A stretch of DNA of 64,000 bases from Hippopus hippopus (GCA_946811185.2 OX328106.1:49674311-49738310), one strand, 5' to 3'; shown: positions 10,521-20,434, counted from the stretch's first letter. The notes: generated by a model from the sequence alone, not told the origin. A program made the numbers and translations.

Positions 10521-11727
10521 ACAAGAGCGGCAAATTGTCGCAAGATACGCCCGTCCCACCACCAGTTGTCGAGGGGGTGTAATAATCGTAAAGGGCAGGT
10601 AATGCAACAAACATGTTTACCAAAGTCTCAAGTCAATTTGACTTGAGGTGACAAAGTTCCGTTCCGGACAAGCAAGAAATACTGTAAAAATGAAGATCAA
10701 AGTGGAATTACTCAAAATCCACACTAGGTAGAGTTATTGTTCTTGCACACTGTACTCCGTAATATTGCAACAAACATGCATACCAAGTTTGAAGTCACTC
10801 TGACTTGATATGACAAAGTTATATTCCGGACAAGCACTAAATGCTGTAAAAATGACGATCAAAGGGAAATAACTCAAAATTCGTGCTAGGAAGAGTTATG
10901 GTTCTTGTGCACTGCACTCCGTAAATTTTCAACAATCATGCATACCAAATTTGAAGATGTTCAGACTGGAGATGACAAAGTTATGCTCCGGACAAGCAGA
11001 AAATGCTGTAAAAATGGTGATCAAAGGGAAATAACTCAAAGACAGCATGAGCTAGAGTTATGGTTTTTTTTGCACTGCACTCCGTATTATTGCAACAAAT
11101 ACAAATGCCAAGTTTCAAGTCAATCAGACTAGAGATGACAGAGTTATGCTCCGGACAAGCAGAAAATGCTGTAAAAATGACGATCAAAGGGAAATAACTC
11201 AAAGACAGCACCAGGTAGAGTTATGGTTCTTTCGCACTGCACTCCATATTATTGCAACAAACACAAATGCCAAGTTTCAAGTCAGTCGGACCGGAGATGA
11301 CAAAGTTATGCTCCGGACAAGCACAAAATGCTGTAAAAATGACGATCAAAGGGAAATAACTCAAAGACAGCACCAGGTAGAGTTATGGTTCTTTCGCACT
11401 GTACTCCGTATTATTGCAACAAATACAAATGCCAAGTTTCAAGTCAATCAGACTGGAGATGACAAAGTTATGCTCCGGACAAGCAGAAAATGCTGTAAAA
11501 ATGACGATCAAAGGGAAATAACTCAAAGACAGCACCAGGTAGAGTTATGGTTCTTTCGCACTGCACTCCGTATAATTGCAACAAACACACATGCCAAGTT
11601 TCAAGTCAATCGGACTGGAGATGACAAAGTTATGCTACGGACAAAGAACTGGACGCCCGCCCGCCTGCCCGCCCGGCCGCCCGTACGCCATGGGTGATCC
11701 CATAATACGTCCCGTCTTCTACGGGCG
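10521..11727 (+). mobile_element. Rolling-circle-like element with seven tandem units
   Basis: The paralogous site at about 26238-26245 lacks this segment, which defines the insertion. It lies between two TA dinucleotides. It starts ACAAGA, then a short hairpin GCGGCAA-A-TTGTCGC. Then come about seven tandem units of about 160 bp carrying CTCCGGACAAGCAGAAAATG, TGACGATCAAAGGGAAATAA and GTTATGGTTCTTTCGCACTG. It ends with a GC-rich CGCC/CGCCTGCC tract and a hairpin CCCGT-CTTCT-ACGGG. The 75- and 183-codon ORFs within are products of the repeat. Architecture (hairpin, tandem core, GC-rich microsatellite, terminal hairpin) resembles non-autonomous Helentron/Helitron-related elements; that class is inferred. 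Confidence 0.72.
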
Positions 11728-12290
11728 TAAAAAAAGGAGAATAGCTGGCATTTTTTCTTTTTGCCTTTCTGTACAGATCATCCAGTCTGGCAACTTACCA
11801 TCAATTTCTAGTGGGAGGGAAAGGAATTAATTTTTGCAACAACTCCCATCAATTCTTGGCCAATCACAAATTTAAACTCACAAGCAAATTATTACAAGTC
11901 CTGCATGCTGGCACTGAGCTACTGTACCAAGGCTCCATTGGGAATGGAAGGAAAGATAATGAAATTTATTACATTCCTATCAGTGAATTACTGGGATTTC
12001 ACTGAATAACACCACTAGTGATGATAAATATGGTAGAGTTTAGAATGGTTTTTCCTATATTACTCATATTCTTGATAATTATAAGAATAAAAAAGGGTGA
12101 ATTAGGAATATTATAAATAGGATAATCAACTGGTTGTGTGTAATATTCAAAACCTTTCACCCAAATGGGGTTTGATGCGTTTAAAAAACTCATCCTCTGG
12201 ACCCGTTTTTTCAACTGCATCACACCTGATTCTAGTGACAGATTTTTAATATCACACACAACCAGTTGATTATCCTCTATATCCCATTTT
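11728..12290. other. Duplication 2 sequence without recognised gene
   Basis: It continues the match to 26245-26460. An imperfect inverted repeat spans about 12112-12280 (AACTGGTTGTGTG at 12128 facing CACACAACCAGTTG at 12253). That section is absent from the other copy, so it may be a small fold-back insertion. Confidence 0.45.
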
Positions 12291-12726
12291 CAACAGTTTA
12301 CAAGATGATACAATTTTAAATTTGTCCATGTTAACCCTGAAGCTGCTAAGTGTCACTCACTGACCTTTTGCAGACAGTGTAGATCAAGATCAGACTGCAA
12401 AGAACATGCAGTCTGATTTTGGATCTAAAATGTCCTATAAGGAGATATTTATCTCCAAAAAATAAGTTCGAAATAACATTATTTGGGTTTTAACCATCGG
12501 ATTGAAAGTTTTATTCAACTTATTCAATAGGATAATGAGTAAAAGCATTTCCATACAACAAACCAAATGTGGCTCAAATCATTCAACTTGTCTGGAAAAA
12601 GGCTGAAAAACTTTGTTGGAAAAGGAGAAAATGCTGGTTACCAGCATTTTCTCCTTTTTCCCAATGTTTTCAAAAGTCTTCATCCTCAGGGTTGTTAGAA
12701 CTCGGGGTTGTTTGGTAAATTGTTAA
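12290..12726. mobile_element. Family A MITE split by a family B insertion
   Basis: The left part is 12290-12330 and the right part about 12541-12726, with hairpin and right TTAA at 12723-12726. The uninterrupted paralog is 26464-26696. The family B element at 12331-12540 accounts for the interruption. Confidence 0.85.
12331..12540. mobile_element. Family B TTAA hairpin MITE inside a family A MITE
   Basis: Family B plan: TTAACCCTTAGGCTGCTAAG at one end; a hairpin GACAGTGTAGATCAAGATC facing its complement around ACTGCA-N-TGCAGT; an arm with GGGTTTTTACCATCGGCTTG; then CAGCAGGATAAGGGTTAA. Here the left end is TTAACCCTGAAGCTGCTAAG and the right end has decayed to GAGTAA. The empty paralogous site at 26507-26510 reads CCATG-TTAA-AGGCATTTCC. 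The target was therefore a single TTAA. Confidence 0.88.
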
Positions 12727-12958
12727 CCCTTGGGCTGCTAAGCGCAATCACTGACCATAAGCGGACAGTGTAGATCAAGATCAGACTGCACAAAACATGC
12801 AATCTGATTTTGATATACATTGTCCGCTTAAGGTCAAGGCATATTTTCTTCCCCCCCCCACCCCCCACCCCCAAAAAATACCTTTGAAATAGCAAAATTT
12901 GGGTTTTTACTGTAAGCTTACAAGTTTCATTTCTCTTATTCAGCAGGATAGGGGTTAA
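12723..12958. mobile_element. Family B MITE with empty-site proof of TTAA target
   Basis: It starts TTAACCCTTGGGCTGCTAAG and ends CAGCAGGATAGGGGTTAA. The paralog at 26693-26696 has one TTAA with the same flanks (GTAAAT.G-TTAA-GATGA), so the insertion duplicated exactly TTAA. Its left TTAA is also the right terminal TTAA of the preceding family A element. Confidence 0.92.
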
Positions 12959-13281
12959 GATGAATACCATCCAAGCATGTTGCCTTGTCAGTGTATGTAT
13001 CAAGAAAGACCACAAAAGGGCCATAACTCTTGTCATAATCAAGTAATCGTAAAGGAAATCGATAGTGAATATGTTGCACTGTAGGTAGGCTTATATTAAA
13101 ATTTCAGCTAAGTTAGTTGAAAACTGTAGGAGATAAAAGCACAAAATGCCATCTTATGGACAGATGAATTTCTGGGACCTGTATTCACAAACCATTCTAA
13201 ACATTTTTAGCCTTATTGATAATATAGAAGGTAACACAGTTTCTGATTGGATCAACCATTTGGTTTAGCCAGTCAGAAATT

Positions 13282-13525
13282 GGGGCCCCTATAGCTCAGT
13301 CGGTAGTGTACAGGACTTGAGAACAGGAGGTCGAAGGTTTGATCCCTGCCTCGGCCGAGCTCACATATTCATGTATTTCCTGGGTTCCACCAGTACTAGG
13401 CTAGGGCTCTGAAGTGTCTTACCCAGGGACACTCCCACAAAAAACCCAGTGGATCCAGTAAGGCTGGAACCCTAGGCCTCCAGGTCACGAGTCCTACACT
13501 TTACGACTGAGCCACGCAGGACCCC
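13282..13525. mobile_element. Two tRNA-like SINE heads in inverted orientation
   Basis: On the plus strand, GGGGCCCCTATAGCTCAGTC (A-box TAGCTCAGTCGG) is followed about 40 bases on by GGTTTGATCCC (B-box). On the minus strand the far end reads GGGGTCCTGCGTGGCTCAGT, with B-box GGTTCCAGCC. The two tRNA-like heads face each other around a CCCAGGGACACTC centre. Neither has the full stem pairing expected of a working tRNA gene. In duplication 2 copy 2 only the rightmost part persists (29205-29240). Confidence 0.7.
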
Positions 13526-13604
13526 TTCTTTAGAATAAAAGCAAATAAAACAACATCTAGGCTGATAGTTTATCAAGGTTATGTAGAGTATGTCTGATAA
13601 ATTT

Positions 13605-13800
13605 TAATTCTTTCCTTACTATAGACGACACAAGAAGCGTATGTGGACTGTAGCAATCAAGATCAGACAGCACAGAATGTGCAGTCTGATCAATGCTGGC
13701 TACTACTCTATTCTAAATTATGAGTAAAAAGTCTCTTTGTCTTTATTTGTAAGTATTAAAAAAGTCTAATTTATTTGTTTGGTAGTGGAATATCCTAGAA
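13605..13800. mobile_element. Family C hairpin repeat
   Basis: It begins TTCCTTACTATAGACGACAC, has the core AATCAAGATCAGACAGCACA facing TGTGCAGTCTGATC, then CTAAATTATGAGTAAAAAG and ends near GGTAGTGGAATATCC. The core is that of family B but the flanks differ. The paralog is 29320-29515. Confidence 0.65.
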
Positions 13801-13869
13801 ATCAAAGCACTGTAATCACTGGCATATTTACAGTGTCAAAAGTTTCAGCAATTTTGGCAGAAAAATCAC

Positions 13870-14009
13870 TTAACCCTTCACCAACAAATCCCCTAATTGG
13901 AGGATGCTTTTGAAAACAGAGTGTATAAAGGGCAAATGCTAGAAAACAGCATTTTGTCATTTTCCAACAATGTTTTCTACTAGTTAAAGGACAAATCCCC
14001 CATTGTTAA
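13870..14009. mobile_element. Unit X: short TTAA-bounded derivative of family A
   Basis: The 140-bp unit runs from TTAACCCTTCACCAACAAAT to CCCCCATTGTTAA, with a reduced hairpin (GCAAATGCTAGAAAACAGCA). It looks like an internal deletion product. It is followed directly by a full family A element that shares its TTAA. In copy 2 of duplication 2 the order of the two units is reversed. Confidence 0.85.
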
Positions 14010-14233
14010 CCCTTTACCAAACAATCCCTGGTTTTAACGACCCTAAGATAGAAGCCTTTTGAAAACATTGTGGGAAAAGGAGAAAATGCTGGTAACCAGC
14101 ATTTTCTCCTTTTCCTACAATGTTTTCTACCCTGCTGGAAACAAATTTCAATATTTGAGTTACATTTATTTTGTCGTCTGCAAGTGCTTTCAATTTGGAC
14201 CAGTCTAAATTTTGTTGTTTGGTAAAGAGTTAA
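14006..14233. mobile_element. Family A MITE
   Basis: Intact TTAA ends (14006-14009, 14230-14233) and a near-perfect hairpin. It shares private sequence (CCTGCTGGAAACAAATTTC, GCAAGTGCTTTC) with 29589-29817, so the two are copies of one insertion although they now lie on opposite sides of unit X. Confidence 0.9.
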
Positions 14234-15064
14234 GTACCAAACATTTATCGCGTACAAAGTTTTTTAATATGCAAAATTCTTATGTAATGATAAATATTTT
14301 TTTGAATATTGTTGGAAGTCACAACTTGTGGTAAAATCTTTTTGTATAAACAGAGTAAGAGAACTACAGTTAAAAAATTTTAAAATTTTAATACAGAATA
14401 TATTTCTCAGAAATTTTCTTATTTGTAACAATCAAACTTTGTACATAAAGGATTTAATCAGATGAAGACAACTTTTAAATGCGTTAGGCATTGAAACAAA
14501 TTAATAAATAAGCAACAATAAACTATATACACCTAAGGGACTTGTATAAATGTATGTCAACCTTTTTTACCCCATTGCTGTATGTGCTATTTTTAGACTG
14601 ACTGAAATAACATTCTTTGATAGTAAGTAAAACATTATGAGAAAAATAGCTATTGCTTTTGACAAGCAATTTCTCCTTTCCCTTATGTGTTTTCAAAAAC
14701 AGCTGAATACAGGGACAAAATACCGAGTATGTACCTGAACATGGTTAATACATGTACATTTTCACATCAATGCATGTAACTTTGTATGCATGCATATGCG
14801 TGTAGCAGTTTTGCATGTTGTATTACACTAGCTAATAATAAATCTTCCCAGCACATTTAGAAAAGCAAAAAACATAAGAAAACAAATCTCTGAAAAAAAT
14901 AACCTCTCAGAACAAAGCAATAACCATTGATACCAGTCCATAGCAGCAATGATATTCCTTTTCTTGGTGAAAATATAGATTGTTCCAAGATTTCATCATT
15001 CTACAGTATAGCTGCTGAAGGATAAGTCTGCAGGATACTGTATTTGAACCATGATGCGACAATA
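14234..15064. other. AT-rich interval without gene
   Basis: Up to 14505 it matches 29953-30224. After that it belongs to the 4.1 kb present only in copy 1. A weak family A-like hairpin remains near 14640-14700. No exon is seen. Confidence 0.5.
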
Positions 15065-16097
15065 GGGTCATCATAGCCCGAGAATGCTCACCAGAGCCAT
15101 TCTCACCAGAGCCATTCTCACCAGAGCCATTCTCACCAGAGCCGGAGTTTTATACCTTTAATCCTTTCCAATATGACAAAATTATAGACTCAAGAGGACT
15201 CATATTCAAAATTAACTTACATGTAGGCATTAACAAGAAAAACAACCAGATAAAGTATTCTTTATCTTTGAGCAGGAGATGAGACCTCTACACTACAAAC
15301 AAAGTTTCCTGAAATTTGACCTGGTGACCTATTTTTGGACAAAGGAAGACCCATTCTCAAATTTGTGCAAATCGTTATCAAGACAAATGATCAATGTTTC
15401 ACGAACATTGCATAGAAATTGTGACCCCTTGATCATACACATTTTCCATTGACCAAACCAAGTGACCTACTTTTTACACAAGTAAACAAATATTTAATCT
15501 CATCTGAGATAATATCATGAGAAGCGACCTACTTTTTATACAGGTACACAAATTTTTAATCTCATCTGAGATAATATCATGGCAAATATTCTAACAAAGT
15601 TACGTAATTTTCGAGGTACACACAGTTTGTCCTAGGTTGTAGCCTAGTGATCTACAATTTAACCCCAGTTTACCCATTTCTAAAATTTTCTAGATGGCAT
15701 CAAGACAAGAATTCTGACTAAGTTTCATAAAAATCTGACTCAAAACGTAGCCTCCACAGTGCATACAGGGCTATTCTAGACCCATATTTAACATGTCTGA
15801 GCCTTTATTCATGCAAAGATTTGGAAAAAAGTACCATAAACATTTGAATGAAAATATGTTTACCTCTACAGTGCATAACAGGCTTTTTTGAGATTTTACT
15901 TTTGGCCTACTTTTGAGCCCATTTGACCCAAATTTAAAATATGTCTGAGATACTATAATCAATAGTCAACAATGGGCGAAAATGAGGCCTCTTGAGTGCA
16001 TACAAGTCGGTGATGCATGATAGACATAACACACAAGATACTGGACAAAGCACAATCACAAAAGCCTATATAGAGCACTTGGTGCTCAGTTGAGCAA
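15065..16097 (+). mobile_element. Rolling-circle-like element, degenerate
   Basis: Near the start, a 15-base motif CTCACCAGAGCCATT is tandemly repeated (15089-15140). The body has decayed units containing GACCTACTTTT, ATCTGAGATAATATC and AAGACAA...TTCTGAC-like segments. It ends CACAATCACAAAAGCC..., then the hairpin GAGCAC-TTG-GTGCTC and GTTGAGCAAAG, matching the ends at 40866 and 45353. Confidence 0.6.
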
Positions 16098-16185
16098 AGA
16101 AATTCTGAAACTACAGAAAGGGAGGTTTCAGTTGTGTTACCAAGCAGCAGAGAACGAATCAAGGCTATGAAAGAACTCACTACAT

Positions 16186-16413
16186 TTAACCCTTTACCAC
16201 GCAATCCCTAGTTTTAACAATCCTGGGAGAGAAAGTTTTTGAAAATATTGTGGGAAAAGGAGAAAATGCTGGTTACCAGCATTTTCTCCTTTTCCCACAA
16301 TGTTTTCTCCTCTCTCAGAGACAAATTCATTATTTGAGCAACATTTGATTTGTAGTCAGCAAATCCTTTCAATTTTGACAAATTTGAAACTTTGTCATAT
16401 GATAGAGAGTTAA
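16186..16413. mobile_element. Family A MITE
   Basis: TTAA at both ends. The central hairpin is perfect over AATATTGTGGGAAAAGG on one side, with CCACAATG on the other. Confidence 0.9.
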
Positions 16414-16666
16414 GACTTAACTACTGTCTGGTTACAAAGTACAGATGATAAATGTAGAAATTTCAAGCATGGTATTGCAGATTTACTGTTCATCATGACA
16501 TTTAGTATATTTTTTCCTATATTAAATTTACCCTACACACACACGGTTGTATATACACGCAACATAAAACACGAGCAATTTTTCCTTTTGTCACAATCCT
16601 TTCACATAAAAGAGGCATCACAAAGCACTTTTATCTAAAATTCACCACAGTTTGTTTTGTATTGTA

Positions 16667-16892
16667 TTAACCCTTTACCACAAAATCCTGAGAAAGAAGC
16701 TATTTTTTTAAATAAAAAAGGGGGGGGGGGAAGAGGATAAAATGGATAAAACAAGAATTTTTTTTCATTTTTCCACAATGTTTTCTGCCCTATCAAAGTA
16801 AAATTATATCATTTGGGCCACATTTAAATTGTCATCTGCAAATGCTTTCAGTTTGGACAAGTCTAAGATTTTGTCATGTGGTAAAGAGTTAA
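16667..16892. mobile_element. Family A MITE, hairpin degraded
   Basis: Both TTAA ends and terminal repeats are good (CCCTTTACC, GGTAAAGAG). The hairpin region has been replaced by an A/G-rich tract with a run of G (AAAAAAGGGGGGGGGG), so only part of the right arm still pairs. Confidence 0.8.
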
Positions 16893-17066
16893 AGGAACAT
16901 GTAGTAAAGCTTTTGCACAAGCTCTCTGCAAAGTTCAAATCTCGGCAAAATTTTACAGCTACAAATATATCAAAACAACAGTTCATAGAAAAAAAAAAAT
17001 GCTGAAAATTAGAGTTGCTAATACTTGGTCCTCCAGTAGGCTTGTTATGTCTTGAAATGTACATCA

Positions 17067-17282
17067 TTAACTCTTTTCATACCAAAGGCAACACCACAAG
17101 CTTTTGTAGACAGTGTAGATCAAGATCAGACTGCACATTCTGTGCAGTCTGATCTCTGACCTGCACTGTCCACAATTACATTCTAGGTTATGACCAAACT
17201 GTCTCTTGATCTTGCAGAGGAAATGTCTTTTAGCCTTTGAGAAAATACAATCTATTCATTCAGTAGTGAAAGAGATATAATG
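17067..17282. mobile_element. Family C TTAA hairpin MITE
   Basis: Family C plan: TTAACTCTTTTCATACCAAA; CACCACAAGCTTTTGTAGAC; the hairpin GTAGATCAAGATCAGACTGC facing GCAGTCTGATC; ATTCTAGGTTATGACCAAAC; then TTCAGTAGTGAAAGAG.TA. Here the right TTAA has decayed to ATATAA. A second copy is 38839-39051. Confidence 0.8.
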
Positions 17283-17352
17283 GTTTTAATGCAATTTTAC
17301 ATACTAAGCTTGATAAATCATGGATAAAAAAGAAAGATAGCAGATCAGTTCA

Positions 17353-17561
17353 ACTGTTTACAAAACAATCCTGAGTTTTAATGACCCTCAGGAATTAGGG
17401 TTTTGAAAAAATTGTGGGAGGTGAAAATGCTGGTTTCCCACAATGTTTTCTATCCTTCCAAAGACAAAAACAATCATTTGAGACACATTCTAATGATATT
17501 GTTGTCTGCAAATTCCTTCAATTTAGACAAGTTAAAAATTTTGTCATTTGAAAATGGTTAA
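17353..17561. mobile_element. Family A MITE with deleted left hairpin arm
   Basis: It begins GTTTACAAAACAATCCTGAG and ends AAAATGGTTAA. The hairpin keeps AATTGTGGGAGGTGAAAATG and then jumps to CCCACAATG, so most of the stem was lost cleanly. Confidence 0.75.
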
Positions 17562-17654
17562 TGATACAAGTAAAAAATAGCTATTCAAAAATTAGAAAAA
17601 AAAAAAAAAAAATAAGTTTTGAACGAGTAAATGAGCAAATTGCTCCTTTTCCCA

Positions 17655-17725
17655 AGTGGAACCCTCAGGAACTCATGTACAGGTGCACTGGTCACTATGA
17701 TATGACTAAGATAAAATGTTGAAAA
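17655..17725 (+). mobile_element. SINE 3' fragment
   Basis: CATGTACAGGTGCACTGGTC followed by CTATGATATGAC matches the tail region of the SINEs at 25305-25557 and 57899-57985. Confidence 0.5.
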
Positions 17726-17730
17726 CAATA

Positions 17731-17943
17731 TAACCCTTTACCACACAATCCCGACTTTTAACGACCCTGAGATAGAAAGCTCTTGAAAACATTGTGGGAT
17801 GGTAACCAGCATTTTCTCCTTTTCCGACAAGGTTTTCTACCCTTCTCAAATCAAATTTCAATTTTTGATTCACATTTATTTTGTCGTCTGCAAATGCTTT
17901 GAATTTGGACTAGTCCAAAATTTTGCCGTTTGGTAAAGATATA
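17731..17943. mobile_element. Family A MITE, hairpin partly deleted
   Basis: Ends are ATAACCCTTTACCACACAAT and GGTAAAGATATAAC (TTAA decayed on both sides). The left hairpin arm is missing GAAAAGGAGAAAATGC between GTGGG and ATGGTAACC. Confidence 0.75.
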
Positions 17944-18099
17944 ACACCAATAAAACAATCCTCTACCTATCTATTAGATACATAGAGAAATTTTGATTGA
18001 TATTTCCATGATCCACAGTGATAATTCCATGATCCATGATGATAATTTGATCTAATTTCTGATTTTCTCTCACATTGAACTACTCGGGGCCAATGCTTA

Positions 18100-18457
18100 T
18101 TAACTCTTTACCAGACGACACAATTTTGAACTAGGCCAAATACAAAGCACTTAAAGAAGACAAATGAATTGTTGCTAAGATTTCATCAATTGAGCAACAT
18201 TTAATTTGTCATCTGCAAAAGCTTTGAATTTGGACAAGTATAAAATTTTGTTGTTTGGTAAAGAGTGAACTCTTTACCAAACGCCAAATTTTAGACTAGT
18301 CCAAATTGAAAGCACTTGCAGACGACAAAATAAACGTAAATCATTAAACGAAATTTGTTTAAAGCAGGGTAGACAACATTGTTACCAGCATTTCCTCCTC
18401 TTCCCACAATATCTATCTCAGGGTCGTAAAAACCAGGGATTGTTTGGTAAAGGGTTA
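18100..18457. mobile_element. Two abutting family A MITEs
   Basis: The first (18100-18269) has TTAACTCTTTACCAGACGAC and GGTAAAGAGTGAA but lacks the hairpin. The second (18266-18457) starts with the shared TGAACTCTTTACC, keeps half of the hairpin and ends AAAGGGTTAA. Confidence 0.75.
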
Positions 18458-18496
18458 AACAAGAATTGGAACTCATTGACATATGAACTCAGTTCT

Positions 18497-18731
18497 TTAA
18501 CCCTTTACCAAACTAAGATATTTTACACATGCCGAAATTGAGAGCAGTTGCAGATGACAAATCAAATCTGGCTTGAATTATGAGATTACCAGTAGTCTGT
18601 AAAATGGTAGATTACATTGTTGGAAAAGGAGAAAACACTGGTTACCAGCATTCTCTTCTTTTCCCACAATGTTTTCAAAAGCCTTCTCTGTATGGTTCAT
18701 TAAAACTTGGGATTGTGTGGTAAAGGATTAA
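18497..18731. mobile_element. Family A MITE holding the edge of the near-identical repeat
   Basis: TTAA at 18497-18500 and 18728-18731; hairpin GGAGAAAACACTGGTTACCA with a good right arm. The near-identical match to 30228 onward starts inside it, at 18611. Confidence 0.88.
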
Positions 18732-18748
18732 GCATTGGCCCTGTTTTA

Positions 18749-18972
18749 GCCCTTAACCAAACAATCTCAGGTTCAAATGACCTTTTTGTAGAATGTTTTT
18801 TAAAACATGAAGGAAAAAGGAAATAATGCCAGCATTTTCTTTCATTCCAATTATGTTTTAATAGACAAGTGGCCTAGTTAATTTTGTTCTTGTTGATCTG
18901 GTTTTAAGTTATTGTCTACAATTTCTGTCATTTCAGACTTGTCTCAAATTTTGTTGTCTGGTAAAAAGTTAA
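18749..18972. mobile_element. Family A MITE, diverged
   Basis: It runs from CCCTTAACCAAACAATCTC to TCTGGTAAAAAGTTAA. The hairpin is weak (GGAAATAATGCCAGCATTTT). Its duplicate is 30365-30589. Confidence 0.75.
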
Positions 18973-19248
18973 CTGTGTAATTATAAAAGTAAACAAGAAA
19001 TGAAAATAAAAGATGTTTATGTGAAGAAGTTAACTAGCTTCTCATTCTGACAAATAAAAATCAGTTCTTTGGAATGAAATGTGAAGCATATTTTGATCAG
19101 CAGAAATATCACAAGAGCCGTAACTTGGTCAGGCACAAACAAATGAACACTGTTATCAAAGACATCTTTAGAATACCTGAAAATACAATAAAAGATGCAT
19201 GAATATATCTTTTTTGTTGTTCTAAGGACTGTAGTTAATATTGCTAGT

Positions 19249-19460
19249 TTAACTCCTTACCATAATGTCAAAGTTTTAGACCTGTCCAAATTGAAAGTGT
19301 CTGCAGACATTAATCTAAATTCAACGCAAATAATGGGATTAGTCATCAAGAGGATAGAGAACATTGTTGGAAATAGAGGAAACGCTTGCAACTAGTATTT
19401 TCCCTTTTTTCCACAATACTTTTAAAAGCCTTTTTCCACATGGGATTCAAAACTTTGGTA
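19249..19460. mobile_element. Family A MITE, diverged
   Basis: The left end is TTAACTCCTTACCATAATG; the hairpin is GGAAACGCTTGCAACTAGTA; the right end is indistinct. The 66-codon ORF over it is incidental. The duplicate is 30866-31077. Confidence 0.65.
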
Positions 19461-19614
19461 TAGGTTTCAACATGATTATTTCAATGCTGTAACTTAATTA
19501 ACTCCTGATGAAGTTTTTTATGCTGTGTTGCACAAAAATGTATTTAACATGGCTGTTTTGACAGTGGGGTAAAAAATATCGATGATGTCACACAGATGTG
19601 GACATGTTTGATTG

Positions 19615-19945
19615 CATGGTGTTTAACGCCATTTTAAACATTATTTCAGTTATATCACAGCAGCCAGTGCACCTATCCATGCTTTCCTGGAGTGTCTTTT
19701 ACCAAACAATCCTGAGTTTTATGAACCCTGAGGAAGCAAACTTTTAAAAACAGTGTGTCAAAGTGAGTAAATGCTGATAACCAGCATTTTCTCCTGTTCC
19801 CACAATGTTTTCTACCATTCCAAACACAATCTTATTATTCAAATCCATTCAATCAGATCTTATCATTTAAACCATATTAGAATTGTTGTCTGCAAATGCT
19901 TCAATTTGGACAAGTGTAAAAATTTTTTGTCTGATAAATAGATAC
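19615..19945. mobile_element. SINE 3' end (antisense) next to a family A MITE
   Basis: GGTGTTTAACGCCATTTTAA with TTATTTCAGTTATATCACAG is the antisense SINE tail. It runs into TTTTACCAAACAATCCTGAG, a family A copy whose hairpin is GTAAATGCTGATAACCAGCA. The duplicate is 31232-31562. Confidence 0.65.
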
Positions 19946-20105
19946 AAACAGAATATTGTGTTGTAATAACTTTCCTGATCCTTCTATTTCATTTGAACAG
20001 TTTGAGAAAATTTTGATATCACAATACCGAAGGTCGAGCGTGATGTCAATATTTTCTTATGCTGTGACAAAAACAACGAAATATTGCAATTATTGACATT
20101 TTATA

Positions 20106-20345
20106 TTAACTCTTTACCAAACGACAAAATTTTAGACTTGTCCAAATTGAAAGCATTTGCAGACAACAAAATAAATGTGACTCAAAAATTGTAACTTGAA
20201 TTTAGAAATGTAGAAAACATTGTGGGAAAAGGAGAAAATACTGGTTACTGGCTTTTACACCATTGTTCATTTTATTTCCTTACCATTTTTAAATAATATG
20301 TCAATAATTTGCAATATTTCGTCGTTGAATAGGTGTAGGTCTAGT
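20106..20345. mobile_element. Family A MITE truncated by another fold-back repeat
   Basis: TTAACTCTTTACCAAACGAC opens a family A copy that stops in the hairpin (GGAGAAAATACTGGTTACTG). It is followed by a repeat with ATGTCAATAATTTGCAATAT. That repeat recurs at 27490-27530 and 31910-31960, where it leads into a palindromic element. Duplication 2 copy 1 ends here. Confidence 0.65.
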
Positions 20346-20434
20346 AGATTTTTGTCCTGTAAAACCAGTACAATTAATCTCTGCTCATAAATACTGCAGA
20401 CATATTTAGTACCTTTTGTTAACTGTCTTTTCAG

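Larger units (their letters stand above)
9121..20345 (+). repeat. Segmental duplication 2, copy 1 (mosaic)
   Basis: It is collinear with 24261-31960. Matching anchors are 9155/24310, 9720/25180, 10345/26070, 11735/26245, 12960/26705, 13175/27740, 13490/29205, 13870/29589 and 18611/30228. Copy 1 alone holds the rolling-circle-like insert at 10521-11727, two family B elements, the body of the SINE pair, and 14506-18610. Divergence is visibly high on the left and very low on the right (18611-20345). Confidence 0.85.

Noticed and set aside
11146..11697. 183-codon ORF with repeated KCCKNDDQREITQRQHQVELWF-like units
   Set aside because: It lies wholly within the 160-bp tandem array of a rolling-circle-like element. 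Unit length near a multiple of three opens the frame by chance.
13282..13360. tRNA gene
   Set aside because: A- and B-box motifs are present, but acceptor and anticodon stems do not pair properly, and an opposing copy lies 170 bp away. SINE-derived.
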